DNA of 64,000 nucleotides, taken from contig NZ_CP014007.2 in NCBI RefSeq assembly GCF_001658025.2, forward strand, positions 4,898,001 to 4,962,000. Reading direction: 5' to 3'. Position 1 is the stretch's first letter; every line of letters starts with the position of its first letter. The notes under the pieces were generated by a model. The model made no database searches and had not been told where the DNA came from. It was given only the letters and a program-made list of their open reading frames with translations. A program made the position numbers and the translations under genes. This stretch comes from Kosakonia oryzae. Lineage in GTDB: Bacteria > Pseudomonadota > Gammaproteobacteria > Enterobacterales > Enterobacteriaceae. Of the stretch, positions 12,263-22,496 are shown piece by piece.

Positions 12263-15200
12263 GTGCGCCTGATTATCGTTTTTCTGATGGCCTGGTGCCT
12301 CAGCCAGGGGGCCGTTGCAGCAACGGCTCCCGATGCCAGACAAATCACCCAGGAACTGGAGCAGGTTAAGGCGGCGAAAAGCACGCCGGAGCAGGCAGAA
12401 ACGATCGAGGTGCTCCAGGCCGCGCTCAACGCCCTTGAGGAACGCAAAGGTTCACTCGAGCGTGCCCAGCAATATCAACAAGTTATTGATAATTTCCCCA
12501 AGATTTCCCGCACTCTGCGCGCGCAGTTGGATAACCTACGCGAGGAACCCAAATCGGTTCCCGAAGGGATGAGCAGCGACGCGCTGAATCAGGAGATCCT
12601 GCAAGTCAGCAGCCAGCTGCTGGAAAAAACCCGCCTTGCCCAGCAGGAGCAGGAACGCGCCAGAGAGATCAGCGATTCCCTGAGCCAGCTCCCGCAACAG
12701 CAGACCGAGGCGCGCCGTCAGGTCACCGAAGTGGAGCGCCGACTTGGCACGCAAAACACCAACACACCGTTGGCACAGGCACAAAACTTCGGTGCGCAGG
12801 CAGAATCCGCGAAGCTGAAAGCGCTGGTTGATGAGTTGGATCTGGCGCAACTTTCCGCCAATAACCGTCAGGAACTGGCGCGGATGCGCTCCGAACTGGC
12901 GCAGAAACAGAGCCAGCAGTTGGATGCATATCTACAGGCCTTGCGTAACCAGCTCAACAGTCAGCGCCAGCGCGAAGCCGAACAGGCGCTGGAGAGCACT
13001 GAGCTGCTGGCAGAAAATAGCGCCAATTTGCCCGCCGGTATCGTCGAGCAGTTCCGCATCAACCGCGAACTCTCGCAGGCGCTGAATCAACAGGCGCAGC
13101 GTATGGATCTGGTTGCATCCCAGCAGCGGCAGGCCTCCGGGCAAACTTTACAGGTTCGTCAGGCCCTTAATACGCTGCGTGAGCAGTCCCAGTGGCTCGG
13201 TGCCTCGAATATGCTGGGTGAAGCGCTACGCGCGCAGGTTGCCCGCCTGCCGGAAATGCCAAAACCGCAGCAACTGGATACCGAGATGGCACAACTGCGC
13301 GTCCATCGGATGCGCTATGAGGATTTGCTGAATAAGCAGCCGCAACTGCGACAGATCCGCCAGGCTGACGGCAAAGCGCTTACCGCCGAGCAGAACCGCA
13401 TTCTGGAAGCCCAGTTGCGTACGCAGCGCGAACTGCTGAATTCTTTGCTTCAGGGCGGCGATACGCTGATCCTCGAGCTCACCAAGCTGAAAGTGGCCAA
13501 TAGCCAGCTCGAAGATGCGCTGAAAGAGGTGAATGAAGCGACGCACCGCTATCTGTTCTGGACGGCGGATGTCAGCCCGCTGACCTTTACATGGCCAATT
13601 GAGATTGTGCAGGATCTGCGCCGTTTATTGTCGCTGGATACCCTCAGCCAGCTTGGCAAAGCCAGTATTATGATGCTGACCAGCAAAGAGACGCTGTTCC
13701 CGCTGTTTGGCGCCTTAGCGCTGGTGGGTTTCAGCATCTATTCACGTCGGCACTTTACCCGCTTTCTGGAGCGCTCAAGCGCCCGCGTTGGCAAGGTCAC
13801 GCAGGATCACTTCTGGCTGACCATGCGCACCGTTTTCTGGTCGATCCTCGTCGCATCACCGCTTCCGGTGCTGTGGGCTACGCTCGGTTACGGTTTGCAG
13901 GAAGCCTGGCCCTGGCCGCTGGCGGTCGCCATCGGCGATGGCGTTACGGCGACCGTGCCGCTGCTGTGGGTGGTGATGATTTGCGCGACCTTCGCCCGCC
14001 CAACCGGCCTGTTTGTCGCCCACTTTGGCTGGCCGCGCAATCGCGTTGCGCGCGGCATGCGTTACTACCTGATGAGCATTGGCTTTATCGTACCGCTGAT
14101 CATGGCGCTGATTATGTTCGATAACCTCAACGATCGAGAATTCTCCGGCTCGCTGGGGCGGCTGTGCTTTATCCTCATCTGCGGCGCGCTGGCGCTGGTG
14201 ACGCTGAGCCTGAAACGCGCCGGGATCCCGCTCTATGTGGACAAAAGCGGCAGCGCCGATAACTTGCCAAATCATCTGTTGTGGAATTTGCTGCTCTGCG
14301 CGCCGCTGACGGCGATCCTCGCCGCCGCGGTCGGCTATCTGGCCACAGCGCAGGCGCTGCTCGCGCGTCTGGAAACCTCCGTCGCCATCTGGTTCGCCCT
14401 GTTGGTGGTCTACCACATTATCCGCCGCTGGATGCTGATTCAGCGCCGTCGCCTGGCGTTTGAACGCGCACGCCACCGCCGCGCGGAAATCCTCGCTCAG
14501 CGTGCGCGGGGCGAGGAAGAAGTGCCGCATCACGCCAGCACCGAAGGTGCTGCCGATGTCGATGAGCCGGAAGTCGATCTGGATGCGATCAGCGTCCAGT
14601 CGCTGCGGCTGGTGCGGTCGATTTTGATGTTGATTGCGCTGCTGTCTGTCATCGTGCTGTGGTCGGAGATCCATTCCGCTTTTGGTTTTCTGGAAAATAT
14701 CCCGCTGTGGGATGTCACTTCGACGGTGCAGGGAGTGGAAAGCCTGGAGCCAATTACGCTCGGCGCGGTGCTGATCGCCATTCTCGTGTTTATCATCACC
14801 ACGCAACTGGTGCGCAACCTTCCGGCATTGCTGGAACTGGCGCTGCTGCAACATCTGGATCTGTCGCCCGGCACCGGTTATGCCATTACCACTATCACTA
14901 AATATTTGCTGATGCTGTTCGGTGGGCTGGTCGGCTTCTCAATGATCGGCATCGAATGGGCCAAGCTGCAATGGCTGGTCGCCGCGTTGGGTGTCGGTCT
15001 CGGCTTTGGCTTACAGGAGATTTTCGCCAACTTCATCTCTGGCCTGATCATTCTGTTTGAGAAGCCGATCCGCATTGGCGATACCGTAACGATCCGCGAT
15101 CTGACGGGCAGCGTGACGAAAATCAACACCCGCGCCACCACCATCAGCGACTGGGATCGTAAAGAGATCATCGTGCCGAACAAGGCGTTTATTACCGAGC

Positions 15201-15595
15201 AGTTTATTAACTGGTCGCTCTCCGATTCCGTCACGCGTGTAGTTTTAACCGTGCCTGCGCCCGCAGACGCCAACAGTGAAGAGGTGACGCAGATCCTCTA
15301 TACCGCCGCCGAACGCTGCTCTTTTGTGATTGATAATCCGGCGCCGGAAGTATTCCTGGTCGATCTGCAACAGGGCATTCAACTGTTTGAACTGCGCATC
15401 TATGCCGCTGAGATGGGGCATCGTATGCCGCTGCGCCACGAAATCCACCAGTTAATTCTGGCGGGCTTCCGCGAACACGGTATCGATTTGCCGTTCCCGC
15501 CATTCCAGATGCGGCTGGAGAGCCTCGACGGGAAACGCACGGCGCGAACGCTGACTTCTGCAGGTAAAGGCAACCGCCCGGCCGGAAGTTTGTAA
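12263..15595 (+). CDS. mscM: Miniconductance mechanosensitive channel MscM (YjeP)
   Basis: Large MscS-superfamily channel that opens under hypo-osmotic stress. 1110 residues (E. coli 1107). GTG start at 12263 gives a cleavable signal peptide (MRLIIVFLMAWCLSQGAVAA). A periplasmic Gln/Glu-rich coiled-coil region (about 25-470) is followed by about eleven membrane segments. The C-terminal MscS core includes the Gly/Ala-rich pore helix GVGLGFGLQEIFANFISGL, the beta domain (GDTVTIRDLTGSVTKINTRA) and a C-terminal alpha/beta domain. Convergent with epmA across a shared terminator. The yjeM-yjeN-yjeO genes found here in E. coli are absent. Confidence 0.96.
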   Translation: MRLIIVFLMAWCLSQGAVAATAPDARQITQELEQVKAAKSTPEQAETIEVLQAALNALEERKGSLERAQQYQQVIDNFPKISRTLRAQLDNLREEPKSVPEGMSSDALNQEILQVSSQLLEKTRLAQQEQERAREISDSLSQLPQQQTEARRQVTEVERRLGTQNTNTPLAQAQNFGAQAESAKLKALVDELDLAQLSANNRQELARMRSELAQKQSQQLDAYLQALRNQLNSQRQREAEQALESTELLAENSANLPAGIVEQFRINRELSQALNQQAQRMDLVASQQRQASGQTLQVRQALNTLREQSQWLGASNMLGEALRAQVARLPEMPKPQQLDTEMAQLRVHRMRYEDLLNKQPQLRQIRQADGKALTAEQNRILEAQLRTQRELLNSLLQGGDTLILELTKLKVANSQLEDALKEVNEATHRYLFWTADVSPLTFTWPIEIVQDLRRLLSLDTLSQLGKASIMMLTSKETLFPLFGALALVGFSIYSRRHFTRFLERSSARVGKVTQDHFWLTMRTVFWSILVASPLPVLWATLGYGLQEAWPWPLAVAIGDGVTATVPLLWVVMICATFARPTGLFVAHFGWPRNRVARGMRYYLMSIGFIVPLIMALIMFDNLNDREFSGSLGRLCFILICGALALVTLSLKRAGIPLYVDKSGSADNLPNHLLWNLLLCAPLTAILAAAVGYLATAQALLARLETSVAIWFALLVVYHIIRRWMLIQRRRLAFERARHRRAEILAQRARGEEEVPHHASTEGAADVDEPEVDLDAISVQSLRLVRSILMLIALLSVIVLWSEIHSAFGFLENIPLWDVTSTVQGVESLEPITLGAVLIAILVFIITTQLVRNLPALLELALLQHLDLSPGTGYAITTITKYLLMLFGGLVGFSMIGIEWAKLQWLVAALGVGLGFGLQEIFANFISGLIILFEKPIRIGDTVTIRDLTGSVTKINTRATTISDWDRKEIIVPNKAFITEQFINWSLSDSVTRVVLTVPAPADANSEEVTQILYTAAERCSFVIDNPAPEVFLVDLQQGIQLFELRIYAAEMGHRMPLRHEIHQLILAGFREHGIDLPFPPFQMRLESLDGKRTARTLTSAGKGNRPAGSL

Positions 15596-15601
15596 CGTAA
15601 C

Positions 15602-15627
15602 AAAAAAGGCGCCTCAGGCGCCTTTCT
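15602..15627. terminator. Bidirectional terminator between mscM and epmA
   Basis: AAAGGCGCC / TCA / GGCGCCTTT: a 9-bp stem with 3-nt loop, flanked by an A-run on the left and T-rich sequence on the right, between two convergent genes. Confidence 0.85.
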
Positions 15628-15648
15628 TCATGTTACCGCATCGGCTCA

Positions 15649-16626
15649 TTACGCCCGGTCAACGGTAAACGCAATAACCTCAGCCAGGCTTTCCGCTTGT
15701 AATGCCAGCATTACCAGACGATCAACGCCCAGCGCCACGCCAGAACAATCCGGCAGCCCAGCTTTCAGTGCTTCCAGCAAATTATTGTCCACCGGCTGCT
15801 GCGGCAGACCGCGCGCCGCGCGCTTGCGGTTATCCTGCTCAAAACGCTGCTGCTGCTCGCGGGCGTCAGTCAGCTCGTGGAAACCATTCGCCAGCTCAAT
15901 CCCTTTGAAATAAACCTCAAAACGCTCCGCCACGCGGTGATCTTCGGTGCTGATCTGCGCCAGAGCGGCCTGGCTTGCCGGGAAGTGATACACGAAAGTC
16001 GGTCGGTCTTTGCCGATATGCGGCTCAACGCCCATGGCAAACAGCAGTTGTAGCAGCGTATCGCGGTCTTCTTCTGTCTCCGCAATATTGCTCAGATCGA
16101 GTTTTGCCGCCACTTCGCGCAGTTGCGTTTTATCAGCAGAGAGCGGATCCACTTCCAGATAACGCTGGAACGCCTGCTGATAAGAGAGCGATTCCGCTGC
16201 CGGGCACTCCAGCACCTGTTGCAGTAAATCGTCCACCTCGTTCATCAGGCGGTACATGTCGTAGTGCGGACGATACCACTCAAGCATGGTGAATTCAGGA
16301 TTGTGATGACGGCCCATCTCTTCATTACGGAAGCTTCTGCACAACTGGAATACCGGGCCACATCCCGCCGCCAGCAGACGCTTCATATGGTATTCCGGGC
16401 TGGTCATCAGGTAGAGATTGATGCCCTGAGAATGGCCGGGGCCAACAAAACGGGTTTCAAATGGGAACAGATGAACGTCCGTTACCGTTGCCTGGCTCAT
16501 GCAGGGCGTCTCCACCTCAAGTACGCCGCGATCGGCGAAAAAACGCCGAATTTCCGCCATGATTGCCGCGCGTTTTAATAAATTGGGGATGGATGCGCTC
16601 GGCTGCCAGGTGGCCGTTTCGCTCAT
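15649..16626 (-). CDS. epmA: Elongation factor P beta-lysyl-lysine ligase EpmA
   Basis: Class II lysyl-tRNA synthetase paralogue without the anticodon-binding domain. It activates (R)-beta-lysine and attaches it to Lys34 of EF-P. 325 residues from ATG 16626 ([20 protein letters not shown]). Motif 2 is [20 protein letters not shown] and motif 3 is [12 protein letters not shown]. The upstream in-frame extension to 16743 is not conserved. The substrate gene efp and the lysine aminomutase epmB are in this same window. Confidence 0.96.
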   Translation of the reverse strand: MSETATWQPSASIPNLLKRAAIMAEIRRFFADRGVLEVETPCMSQATVTDVHLFPFETRFVGPGHSQGINLYLMTSPEYHMKRLLAAGCGPVFQLCRSFRNEEMGRHHNPEFTMLEWYRPHYDMYRLMNEVDDLLQQVLECPAAESLSYQQAFQRYLEVDPLSADKTQLREVAAKLDLSNIAETEEDRDTLLQLLFAMGVEPHIGKDRPTFVYHFPASQAALAQISTEDHRVAERFEVYFKGIELANGFHELTDAREQQQRFEQDNRKRAARGLPQQPVDNNLLEALKAGLPDCSGVALGVDRLVMLALQAESLAEVIAFTVDRA

Positions 16627-16745
16627 GGTACGTTCTCCAAATTCAGACAAGGGCACGAAGTCTACCCGCATCGATCCGCAGAGACAAATTTTGTGCAAAA
16701 AAATTTCATTTATCTCGTCTATAAATAAAGAGGAAGTAATCAAGG

Positions 16746-16759
16746 ATGATATTTATCAA
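16746..16759. promoter_or_regulatory. Predicted FNR box upstream of frdABCD
   Basis: ATGAT-ATTT-ATCAA matches the FNR consensus TTGAT-N4-ATCAA in 9 of 10 positions. It lies in the 306-bp divergent gap between epmA and frdA, 173 nt before the frdA GTG. Anaerobic FNR activation of frd is established in E. coli; the exact TSS here is not determined. Confidence 0.65.
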
Positions 16760-16932
16760 TATGAATGATGCATTGCCTTAAAGAACAGCAAAAAAATCGA
16801 ACGCATCAAATTTCCCTTGAATCTCTGCGGTTATACTGCTGCTTACCCAAAAAGGAGCAGTGGAACATATTCGCAACTGCCTTAAGCGGTCTGGCTTATC
16901 GTTGCGGAACAACAATAATCTGGAGGAATGTC

Positions 16933-18723
16933 GTGCAAACCTTTCAAGCCGATATCGCTGTGATAGGCGCAGGCGGAGCGGGATTACGCACCGCCATCGC
17001 GGCGGCGCAAGCCAACCCGAAAGCCAAAATCGCATTGATTTCAAAAGTTTATCCGATGCGCAGCCACACGGTTGCCGCAGAAGGCGGTTCTGCCGCCGTC
17101 GCCCAGGATCATGACAGCTTCGAATACCATTTCCACGATACCGTTGCTGGCGGTGACTGGCTTTGCGAACAGGATGTCGTTGACTATTTTGTGCATCATT
17201 GCCCGACAGAAATGACCCAACTTGAACAGTGGGGCTGTCCGTGGAGCCGTCGCCCGGATGGTTCGGTCAACGTGCGGCGCTTCGGTGGGATGAAAATCGA
17301 ACGTACCTGGTTCGCCGCCGATAAAACCGGCTTCCATATGCTGCATACCCTGTTTCAAACCTCCCTTCAGTTCCCACAAATCCAACGCTTCGACGAACAT
17401 TTCGTGCTGGATATCCTTGTGGATGACAACCATGCCCGCGGGCTGGTCGCCATGAATATGATGGAAGGCACGCTGGTACAGATTCGCGCTAATGCCGTAG
17501 TGATGGCAACGGGCGGCGCTGGCCGCGTTTACCGCTACAACACCAACGGCGGCATTGTCACCGGCGACGGCATGGGCATGGCGCTGGCGCACGGTGTTCC
17601 GCTGCGCGACATGGAGTTCGTGCAGTACCATCCAACCGGCCTGCCGGGTTCCGGCATTCTGATGACAGAAGGTTGTCGCGGCGAAGGCGGCATTCTGGTG
17701 AACAAAAACGGTTACCGTTATTTGCAGGATTACGGTATGGGGCCGGAAACGCCACTGGGCGAGCCGAAGAACAAATATATGGAACTCGGCCCGCGCGACA
17801 AAGTGTCGCAAGCGTTCTGGCATGAGTGGCGTAAAGGCAACACCATTTCGACACCGCGCGGTGATGTGGTCTACCTCGACCTGCGTCATCTTGGCGCGAA
17901 AAAAATCAGCGAGCGCCTGCCGTTTATCTGCGAACTGGCGAAAGCCTATGTCGGCGTCGATCCGATCAAAGAACCGATTCCGGTACGCCCGACGGCCCAC
18001 TACACCATGGGCGGTATCGAAACCGATCAAAACTGCGAATCCCGCATCACCGGGCTGTTTGCAGTGGGCGAATGCTCGTCGGTCGGCCTGCATGGTGCCA
18101 ACCGTCTCGGCTCTAACTCGCTGGCGGAACTGGTGGTGTTTGGCCGCCTGGCCGGTGAACGCGCCATTGCACGTTCGGCCTCTGCGAGCCAGGCCAATGA
18201 TGCTGCGTTAAACGCACAGGCAGCAGATGTCGAGCAGCGTCTGAAAGCGCTGGTCAATCAGGACGGCAACGAAAGCTGGGCGAAAATCCGCGACGAAATG
18301 GGCGAATCCATGGAAGAAGGCTGCGGGATCTACCGCACGCCGGAATTAATGCAAAAAACCGTGGATAAGCTGGCCGAGCTGCAAGAGCGTTTTAAACGCG
18401 TGCGCATTACCGATACTTCCAGCGTCTTCAACACCGATGTGCTCTACACCATCGAACTGGGACACGGACTGAACGTGGCCGAATGTATGGCGCACTCGGC
18501 GCTGGCGCGTAAAGAATCCCGCGGGGCGCATCAGCGCCTGGATGAGGGATGTACTGAGCGCGATGACGTCAACTTCCTCAAGCACACACTGGCTTTCCGC
18601 GATGCCGACGGCGCAACCCGACTGGAATACAGCGACGTGAAGATCACTACGCTGCCACCGGCGAAACGCGTATACGGTGCAGAAGCTGAATCGCCTGAGA
18701 AGAAGGAGACGAACAATGTCTGA
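16933..18723 (+). CDS. frdA: Fumarate reductase flavoprotein subunit FrdA
   Basis: Catalytic FAD subunit of quinol:fumarate reductase, on the cytoplasmic face of the inner membrane. 596 residues from GTG 16933 ([20 protein letters not shown]) behind GGAGG. Dinucleotide-binding GAGGAG. The His of [11 protein letters not shown] carries covalent FAD. Active-site motifs are [11 protein letters not shown] and [14 protein letters not shown]. The open frame upstream to 16765 is not similar to the family. The 3' end overlaps frdB by 8 nt. The C-terminal tail is shorter and less Lys-rich than in E. coli (602 aa). Confidence 0.97.
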   Translation: MQTFQADIAVIGAGGAGLRTAIAAAQANPKAKIALISKVYPMRSHTVAAEGGSAAVAQDHDSFEYHFHDTVAGGDWLCEQDVVDYFVHHCPTEMTQLEQWGCPWSRRPDGSVNVRRFGGMKIERTWFAADKTGFHMLHTLFQTSLQFPQIQRFDEHFVLDILVDDNHARGLVAMNMMEGTLVQIRANAVVMATGGAGRVYRYNTNGGIVTGDGMGMALAHGVPLRDMEFVQYHPTGLPGSGILMTEGCRGEGGILVNKNGYRYLQDYGMGPETPLGEPKNKYMELGPRDKVSQAFWHEWRKGNTISTPRGDVVYLDLRHLGAKKISERLPFICELAKAYVGVDPIKEPIPVRPTAHYTMGGIETDQNCESRITGLFAVGECSSVGLHGANRLGSNSLAELVVFGRLAGERAIARSASASQANDAALNAQAADVEQRLKALVNQDGNESWAKIRDEMGESMEEGCGIYRTPELMQKTVDKLAELQERFKRVRITDTSSVFNTDVLYTIELGHGLNVAECMAHSALARKESRGAHQRLDEGCTERDDVNFLKHTLAFRDADGATRLEYSDVKITTLPPAKRVYGAEAESPEKKETNNV

Positions 18724-19450
18724 GATGAAGAATCTGAAAGTGGAGGTGGTGCGTTACAACCCGGAAGTGGACGATGCACCTCACAGTGCCTTCTATGACG
18801 TACCTTACGATGAAGCCACTTCTCTGCTCGACGCGCTGAACTATATCAAAGATAACCTTGCGCCGGACCTGAGCTACCGCTGGTCGTGCCGTATGGCGAT
18901 TTGCGGCTCCTGCGGCATGATGGTCAACAAGGTCCCGAAACTGGCGTGTAAAACCTTTCTGCGCGATTACGAGAAAGGCCTGAAAGTCGAGGCGCTGGCA
19001 AACTTCCCGGTTGAGCGCGATCTGGTGGTCGATATGACCCACTTTATCGAAAGTCTCGAAGCGATTAAGCCTTACATTATCGGCAATACGCGCACGCCGG
19101 ATCAGGGGCCAGGCAAGCAAACCCCGGCGCAGATGGCGAAGTACCATCAGTTCTCCGGCTGCATTAACTGCGGCCTGTGCTACGCTGCCTGCCCGCAGTT
19201 TGGCCTGAATCCTGAGTTTATCGGCCCGGCGGCAATTACGCTGGCGCATCGCTATAACCTTGATAGCCGCGATCACGGCAAAAAAGAGCGCATGGGGCAA
19301 CTCAACAGCCAGAACGGCGTGTGGAGCTGTACGTTTGTCGGCTACTGTTCGGAAGTGTGTCCGAAACATGTCGATCCGGCTGCGGCCATTCAGCAGGGCA
19401 AGGTGGAAAGCTCGAAAGACTTTCTTATCGCCACCCTGAAACCACGCTAA
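18716..19450 (+). CDS. frdB: Fumarate reductase iron-sulphur subunit FrdB
   Basis: Electron-transfer subunit carrying three clusters. [2Fe-2S] ligands are in [14 protein letters not shown] plus a downstream Cys, [4Fe-4S] in [12 protein letters not shown], [3Fe-4S] in [12 protein letters not shown]. 244 residues, identical in length to E. coli. The ATG at 18716 overlaps the frdA stop. 10 nt before frdC. Confidence 0.97.
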   Translation: MSEMKNLKVEVVRYNPEVDDAPHSAFYDVPYDEATSLLDALNYIKDNLAPDLSYRWSCRMAICGSCGMMVNKVPKLACKTFLRDYEKGLKVEALANFPVERDLVVDMTHFIESLEAIKPYIIGNTRTPDQGPGKQTPAQMAKYHQFSGCINCGLCYAACPQFGLNPEFIGPAAITLAHRYNLDSRDHGKKERMGQLNSQNGVWSCTFVGYCSEVCPKHVDPAAAIQQGKVESSKDFLIATLKPR

Positions 19451-19460
19451 GGAGTGCATT

Positions 19461-19856
19461 ATGACGACTAAACGTAAAGCCTGGGTTCGTCCCATGCCGT
19501 CAAGCTGGTGGAAAACTCTGCCGTTTTATCGCTTCTACATGCTGCGTGAAGGAACGGCGGTACCTGCGGTCTGGTTCAGTATCGAACTGATCTTTGGTCT
19601 GTTTGCGCTAAAACATGGGCCGGAAAGCTGGCAAGGTTTCGTGCATTTTCTGCAAAACCCGATTGTGGTGATCCTCAATCTGGTGACGCTCGCCGCCGCG
19701 CTGCTGCACACCAAAACCTGGTTTGATCTGGCGCCGAAAGCGCAGCTTATCATCGTCAAAGGCGAAAAAATGGGGCCAGAGCCGGTAGTGAAAGGGCTTT
19801 GGGTGGTGACTGCGGTAGTCACTGTGGTGGTGCTGTTTGTGGCTCTTTTCTGGTAA
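19461..19856 (+). CDS. frdC: Fumarate reductase membrane anchor FrdC
   Basis: 131-residue membrane anchor with three hydrophobic segments (about 25-50, 65-90, 105-130). It contributes to the menaquinol site with FrdD. N-terminal [20 protein letters not shown] is the family signature. 10 nt separate it from frdD. Confidence 0.97.
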   Translation: MTTKRKAWVRPMPSSWWKTLPFYRFYMLREGTAVPAVWFSIELIFGLFALKHGPESWQGFVHFLQNPIVVILNLVTLAAALLHTKTWFDLAPKAQLIIVKGEKMGPEPVVKGLWVVTAVVTVVVLFVALFW

Positions 19857-19866
19857 GGAGGCCAAC

Positions 19867-20226
19867 GTGATTAACCCGAATCCAAAACGTTCTGACGAAC
19901 CCGTATTCTGGGGCTTGTTCGGCGCAGGCGGTATGTGGAGCGCCATTGTCGCGCCGGTCATCGTGCTGCTGGTCGGCATTCTGCTGCCGCTGAGCTTCTA
20001 CCCTGGTGAAGCGCTGGGTTATGAGCGCGTACTGGCGTTTGCGCAAAGCTTCGTTGGACGCGTGTTCCTGTTTTTGATGATTGTCCTGCCGGTGTGGTGC
20101 GGTCTGCACCGTATTCACCATATGATGCATGATTTGAAAATTCACGTACCGAACGGTAAATGGGTGTTCTACGGTCTCGCAGCGATTCTGACCGTGGTCA
20201 CACTGATCGGCGTCATTTTTATTTGA
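19867..20226 (+). CDS. frdD: Fumarate reductase membrane anchor FrdD
   Basis: 119 residues from GTG 19867, the start that restores the conserved N-terminus [20 protein letters not shown]. An AAGGAGG Shine-Dalgarno sequence precedes it. Three membrane helices. [13 protein letters not shown] is the conserved His-rich loop. Last gene of the operon. In E. coli ampC follows; here blc follows instead. Confidence 0.96.
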   Translation: MINPNPKRSDEPVFWGLFGAGGMWSAIVAPVIVLLVGILLPLSFYPGEALGYERVLAFAQSFVGRVFLFLMIVLPVWCGLHRIHHMMHDLKIHVPNGKWVFYGLAAILTVVTLIGVIFI

Positions 20227-20234
20227 TACCAGTC

Positions 20235-20258
20235 GCTCTCCTGCGCAAGCGGGAGAGC
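20235..20258 (+). terminator. Hairpin after frdD, weak terminator
   Basis: GCTCTCC / 10-nt loop / GGAGAGC followed only by AAATTT, with no clear T-run. It may be an mRNA 3'-end stabiliser or a weak attenuator between frdD and blc, the position of the ampC attenuator in E. coli. Confidence 0.4.
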
Positions 20259-20312
20259 AAATTTCCTGCCAGCGTCTATACCCTAAAGAAAAGATCTGGA
20301 AGGAAAAATCCC

Positions 20313-20843
20313 ATGCGCATGCTGCTGATGATCGTCACGGTTACCGCTGCGTTACTGCTCTCCGCCTGTAGTTCCCCCACCCCGCCTGATGGCGTCACCG
20401 TTGTGCAAAACTTCAATACCCAGCGTTATCTCGGAAGATGGTACGAAATCGCCCGTCTGGACCACCGCTTCGAGAGCGGTCTGGAGAAAGTCACCGCCAC
20501 CTACAGTTTGCGCAACGACGGCGGCCTGACAGTGATAAACCGCGGCTATAATCCGCAACGCGACATGTGGCAACAGTCCACCGGCGTGGCCTATTTCACC
20601 GGCAATCCGAATATCGCCGCGCTGAAGGTCTCTTTCTTCGGTCCTTTCTATGGCGGTTACAACATCATTACCCTTGACGATGAATACCGCTACGCGCTGG
20701 TTTGCGGGCCGGATCGCGACTATTTATGGCTGCTGTCGCGCACACCAACCCTACCGGCAGAGGTCAAACAGCAGATGCTGGATATCGCCAGCCGGCAAGG
20801 TTTTGCTGTGGAAAAACTACTCTGGATTAATCAGTCTTACTAA
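20313..20843 (+). CDS. blc: Outer-membrane lipoprotein lipocalin Blc
   Basis: Lipocalin that binds lysophospholipids, anchored in the outer membrane. 176 residues from ATG 20313 behind GGAAGGAAAA. Lipobox LLSAC with Cys about 19. The lipocalin GxW motif is in [28 protein letters not shown] and [15 protein letters not shown] are also family landmarks. In E. coli it is sigma-S-induced. Convergent with gdx: the two coding regions overlap by 4 nt. Confidence 0.95.
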   Translation: MRMLLMIVTVTAALLLSACSSPTPPDGVTVVQNFNTQRYLGRWYEIARLDHRFESGLEKVTATYSLRNDGGLTVINRGYNPQRDMWQQSTGVAYFTGNPNIAALKVSFFGPFYGGYNIITLDDEYRYALVCGPDRDYLWLLSRTPTLPAEVKQQMLDIASRQGFAVEKLLWINQSY

Positions 20844-21157
20844 TGTGTGCTGAGCTTTAAGCCAATGATTCCGGCGACAATCAGACACAGGCTGAGAATA
20901 CGCGCCAGGCTTGCAGATTCGCCAAGCAACACAATCCCTGCAACCGCAGCGCCCACCGCGCCGATCCCGGTCCAGATAGCATAAGCGGTACCGACCGGCA
21001 GGGTTTTCATTGCCCATGACAGCAGCACAATACTGGCGATCATCGCTGTAACGGTGATGATACTGGGGGCAAGACGCGTAAAGCCGTGGGTGTATTTCAG
21101 GCCGACAGCCCAAACCACTTCAAGAAGACCGGCGATAAGAAGAATTAACCAGGACAT
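20840..21157 (-). CDS. gdx: Guanidinium exporter Gdx (SugE), SMR family
   Basis: Small multidrug-resistance-type proton/guanidinium antiporter; 105 residues and four membrane helices. The functional Glu13 lies in [18 protein letters not shown], and the WAxGLKYT run is typical of Gdx rather than promiscuous EmrE-type exporters. Start [10 protein letters not shown] at 21157. A guanidine-II riboswitch precedes it, which supports the substrate. Confidence 0.96.
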   Translation of the reverse strand: MSWLILLIAGLLEVVWAVGLKYTHGFTRLAPSIITVTAMIASIVLLSWAMKTLPVGTAYAIWTGIGAVGAAVAGIVLLGESASLARILSLCLIVAGIIGLKLSTH

Positions 21158-21171
21158 AATTGGCTCCGATG

Positions 21172-21215
21172 CGGGGCCGTCCCCGAAAAAAACGCAACTG
21201 ACAGGTCGTCCCGCC
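21172..21215 (-). ncRNA. Guanidine-II (mini-ykkC) riboswitch controlling gdx
   Basis: On the minus strand two hairpins with the diagnostic ACGR loops: P1 GGCGGG-ACGA-CCTGTC (21215-21200) and P2 CGGGG-ACGG-CCCCG (21185-21172), joined by 14 nt. The gdx Shine-Dalgarno (GGAG) follows P2 within 10 nt. In this class guanidinium dimerises the two loops and frees the ribosome-binding site. Structure seen by eye; the match of both loops and the position before gdx make the call strong. Confidence 0.92.
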
Positions 21216-21390
21216 AGAGATGTGAAGAGAGGCAAATTCTGCCCGCTACAGTTTAAAATTTCAACTTGATTGTGCCTGTTTACATTCCGCAAGTTAAAGC
21301 AAGAAATAGCCACTGTTCGCTGCGGAATTCCAGCATTTACCCACCTTATGTACCCCCTATGATGAATCACTTTCCTGAATACAGGAAGTT

Positions 21391-22023
21391 GTGCGCCACC
21401 CTCTGACTGCGAAGAAAAATATGTTCAAGATTCTCGTGATTGACCGTTGTTACTTCACCCGCGTTGGGGTGGAGTCCTGGCTCAATCAACCCGATTTGTT
21501 CCCCGCCTCGTTCCTCGTCACCGGGTTGCATAATTTAATGCTGGCGAAAGAACATATTGTGCAGTGGCAGCCCGATCTGGTGATTGCCGACCTTCATGGT
21601 TTCAAAAATGAAATCCATCATATTCAACAGCTTGCTTCGCTATTTTCCGTCTGCAGCGACGCAAACCAGGTACTGCTGCTGGAATCGGGTACCGATGCGC
21701 AACTTTCCGGGTTCTATGCGCAATTTAAAATTTGCGCAACGCTGCAAAAAACAGAACCGCTGGAGAAACTGGCGCAGGTCATTGATGACATTGTGCTGGC
21801 GCGCCCGACGCGTTCAATTCCACAAATGGCGACGCCATTACTGACTAAACAGGAAGAAAAAGTGCTCACGCTATGGATGGAAGGGAAAAGTAACCAAAGC
21901 ATCGCTGCCAGGCTCAGTATTAACGGCAAAACCGTTTATACCTACAAGCGTAATATTCGCATGAAACTCGGGATGGGAAATCGGTTTACGCCGTTCCTTT
22001 CACTGCCGGAAAATTCAAATTAG
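21391..22023 (+). CDS. ecnR: LuxR-type regulator of the entericidin locus (EcnR/EntR-like)
   Basis: 210 residues. A receiver-like N-terminal half ([18 protein letters not shown]) is followed by a C-terminal LuxR/GerE helix-turn-helix ([25 protein letters not shown], written here in two parts: [15 protein letters not shown] and [12 protein letters not shown]). GTG 21391 behind AGGAAG is taken as start; ATG 21421 is the alternative. A regulator of this kind (ecnR/entR) lies next to ecnAB in Citrobacter freundii and is absent from E. coli K-12. Convergent with ecnB. Confidence 0.7.
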   Translation: MRHPLTAKKNMFKILVIDRCYFTRVGVESWLNQPDLFPASFLVTGLHNLMLAKEHIVQWQPDLVIADLHGFKNEIHHIQQLASLFSVCSDANQVLLLESGTDAQLSGFYAQFKICATLQKTEPLEKLAQVIDDIVLARPTRSIPQMATPLLTKQEEKVLTLWMEGKSNQSIAARLSINGKTVYTYKRNIRMKLGMGNRFTPFLSLPENSN

Positions 22024-22045
22024 CGGTACGGCGTATGCCGTACCG
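22024..22045. terminator. Hairpin between ecnR and ecnB
   Basis: CGGTACGGC-GTAT-GCCGTACCG, a perfect 9-bp stem with 4-nt loop, immediately after the ecnR stop and 7 nt beyond the ecnB stop on the other strand. No long T-run, so termination efficiency is uncertain. Confidence 0.6.
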
Positions 22046-22052
22046 GCAAGGA

Positions 22053-22199
22053 TTACTGCTGCGCTTTGCTTGCTGCGCCGGAAATTGCGCTGCCGCCTTC
22101 AGAGATATCCTGACCGACGCCACGCGTGGTGTTACACGCTGTCAGAACGGATGAAAGGACCAATACAGAAAAGATCGCAGCAATTGTCTTCTTAACCAT
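22053..22199 (-). CDS. ecnB: Entericidin B, toxic membrane lipoprotein
   Basis: 48 residues: [15 protein letters not shown] then a lipobox ending LTAC and [14 protein letters not shown]. Nearly identical to E. coli EcnB. A small amphipathic lipoprotein; in E. coli the sigma-S-dependent bacteriolytic partner of the antidote EcnA. Downstream of ecnA in the same orientation. Confidence 0.93.
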   Translation of the reverse strand: MVKKTIAAIFSVLVLSSVLTACNTTRGVGQDISEGGSAISGAASKAQQ

Positions 22200-22306
22200 A
22201 ATATCTTCCTTTTGTGACCAATATTATTCGTGTATAGCCACTTAAGCATAGACAAAATTCCGCAATGAGACCGGAACGGGAAGATTTTTAAGAAGATGTG
22301 AAGTTT

Positions 22307-22441
22307 TTAGCTGACCGCGTGAGAAATCGCGTGGCCCAGGCTTTGAATATCTTCGCCCATGCCGCGCGCAGTATTGCAGCCCGACAGCAAAGCGCTGCTG
22401 ATAAGCATAAGTGAAAGGATTTTGGTAAGGCGTTTCATCAT
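22307..22441 (-). CDS. ecnA: Entericidin A, antidote lipoprotein
   Basis: 44 residues starting MMKRLTKILSLMLIS with lipobox LLSGC and NTARGMGEDIQSLG. Homologous to E. coli EcnA (41 aa). The gap of 107 nt to ecnB matches the tandem arrangement of the E. coli antidote/toxin locus. Shares the TARG...GEDI core with EcnB. Confidence 0.92.
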   Translation of the reverse strand: MMKRLTKILSLMLISSALLSGCNTARGMGEDIQSLGHAISHAVS

Positions 22442-22496
22442 TCCTGCCCTGTTATGTTCAACGGCGTAGCATGATGCTACGCCGAAGCCGCGGACA

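Noticed and set aside
16765..16932. In-frame extension of frdA by 56 codons
   Set aside because: The extension contains the FNR box and promoter region and is unlike FrdA. GTG 16933 has a good Shine-Dalgarno and restores the conserved N-terminus.
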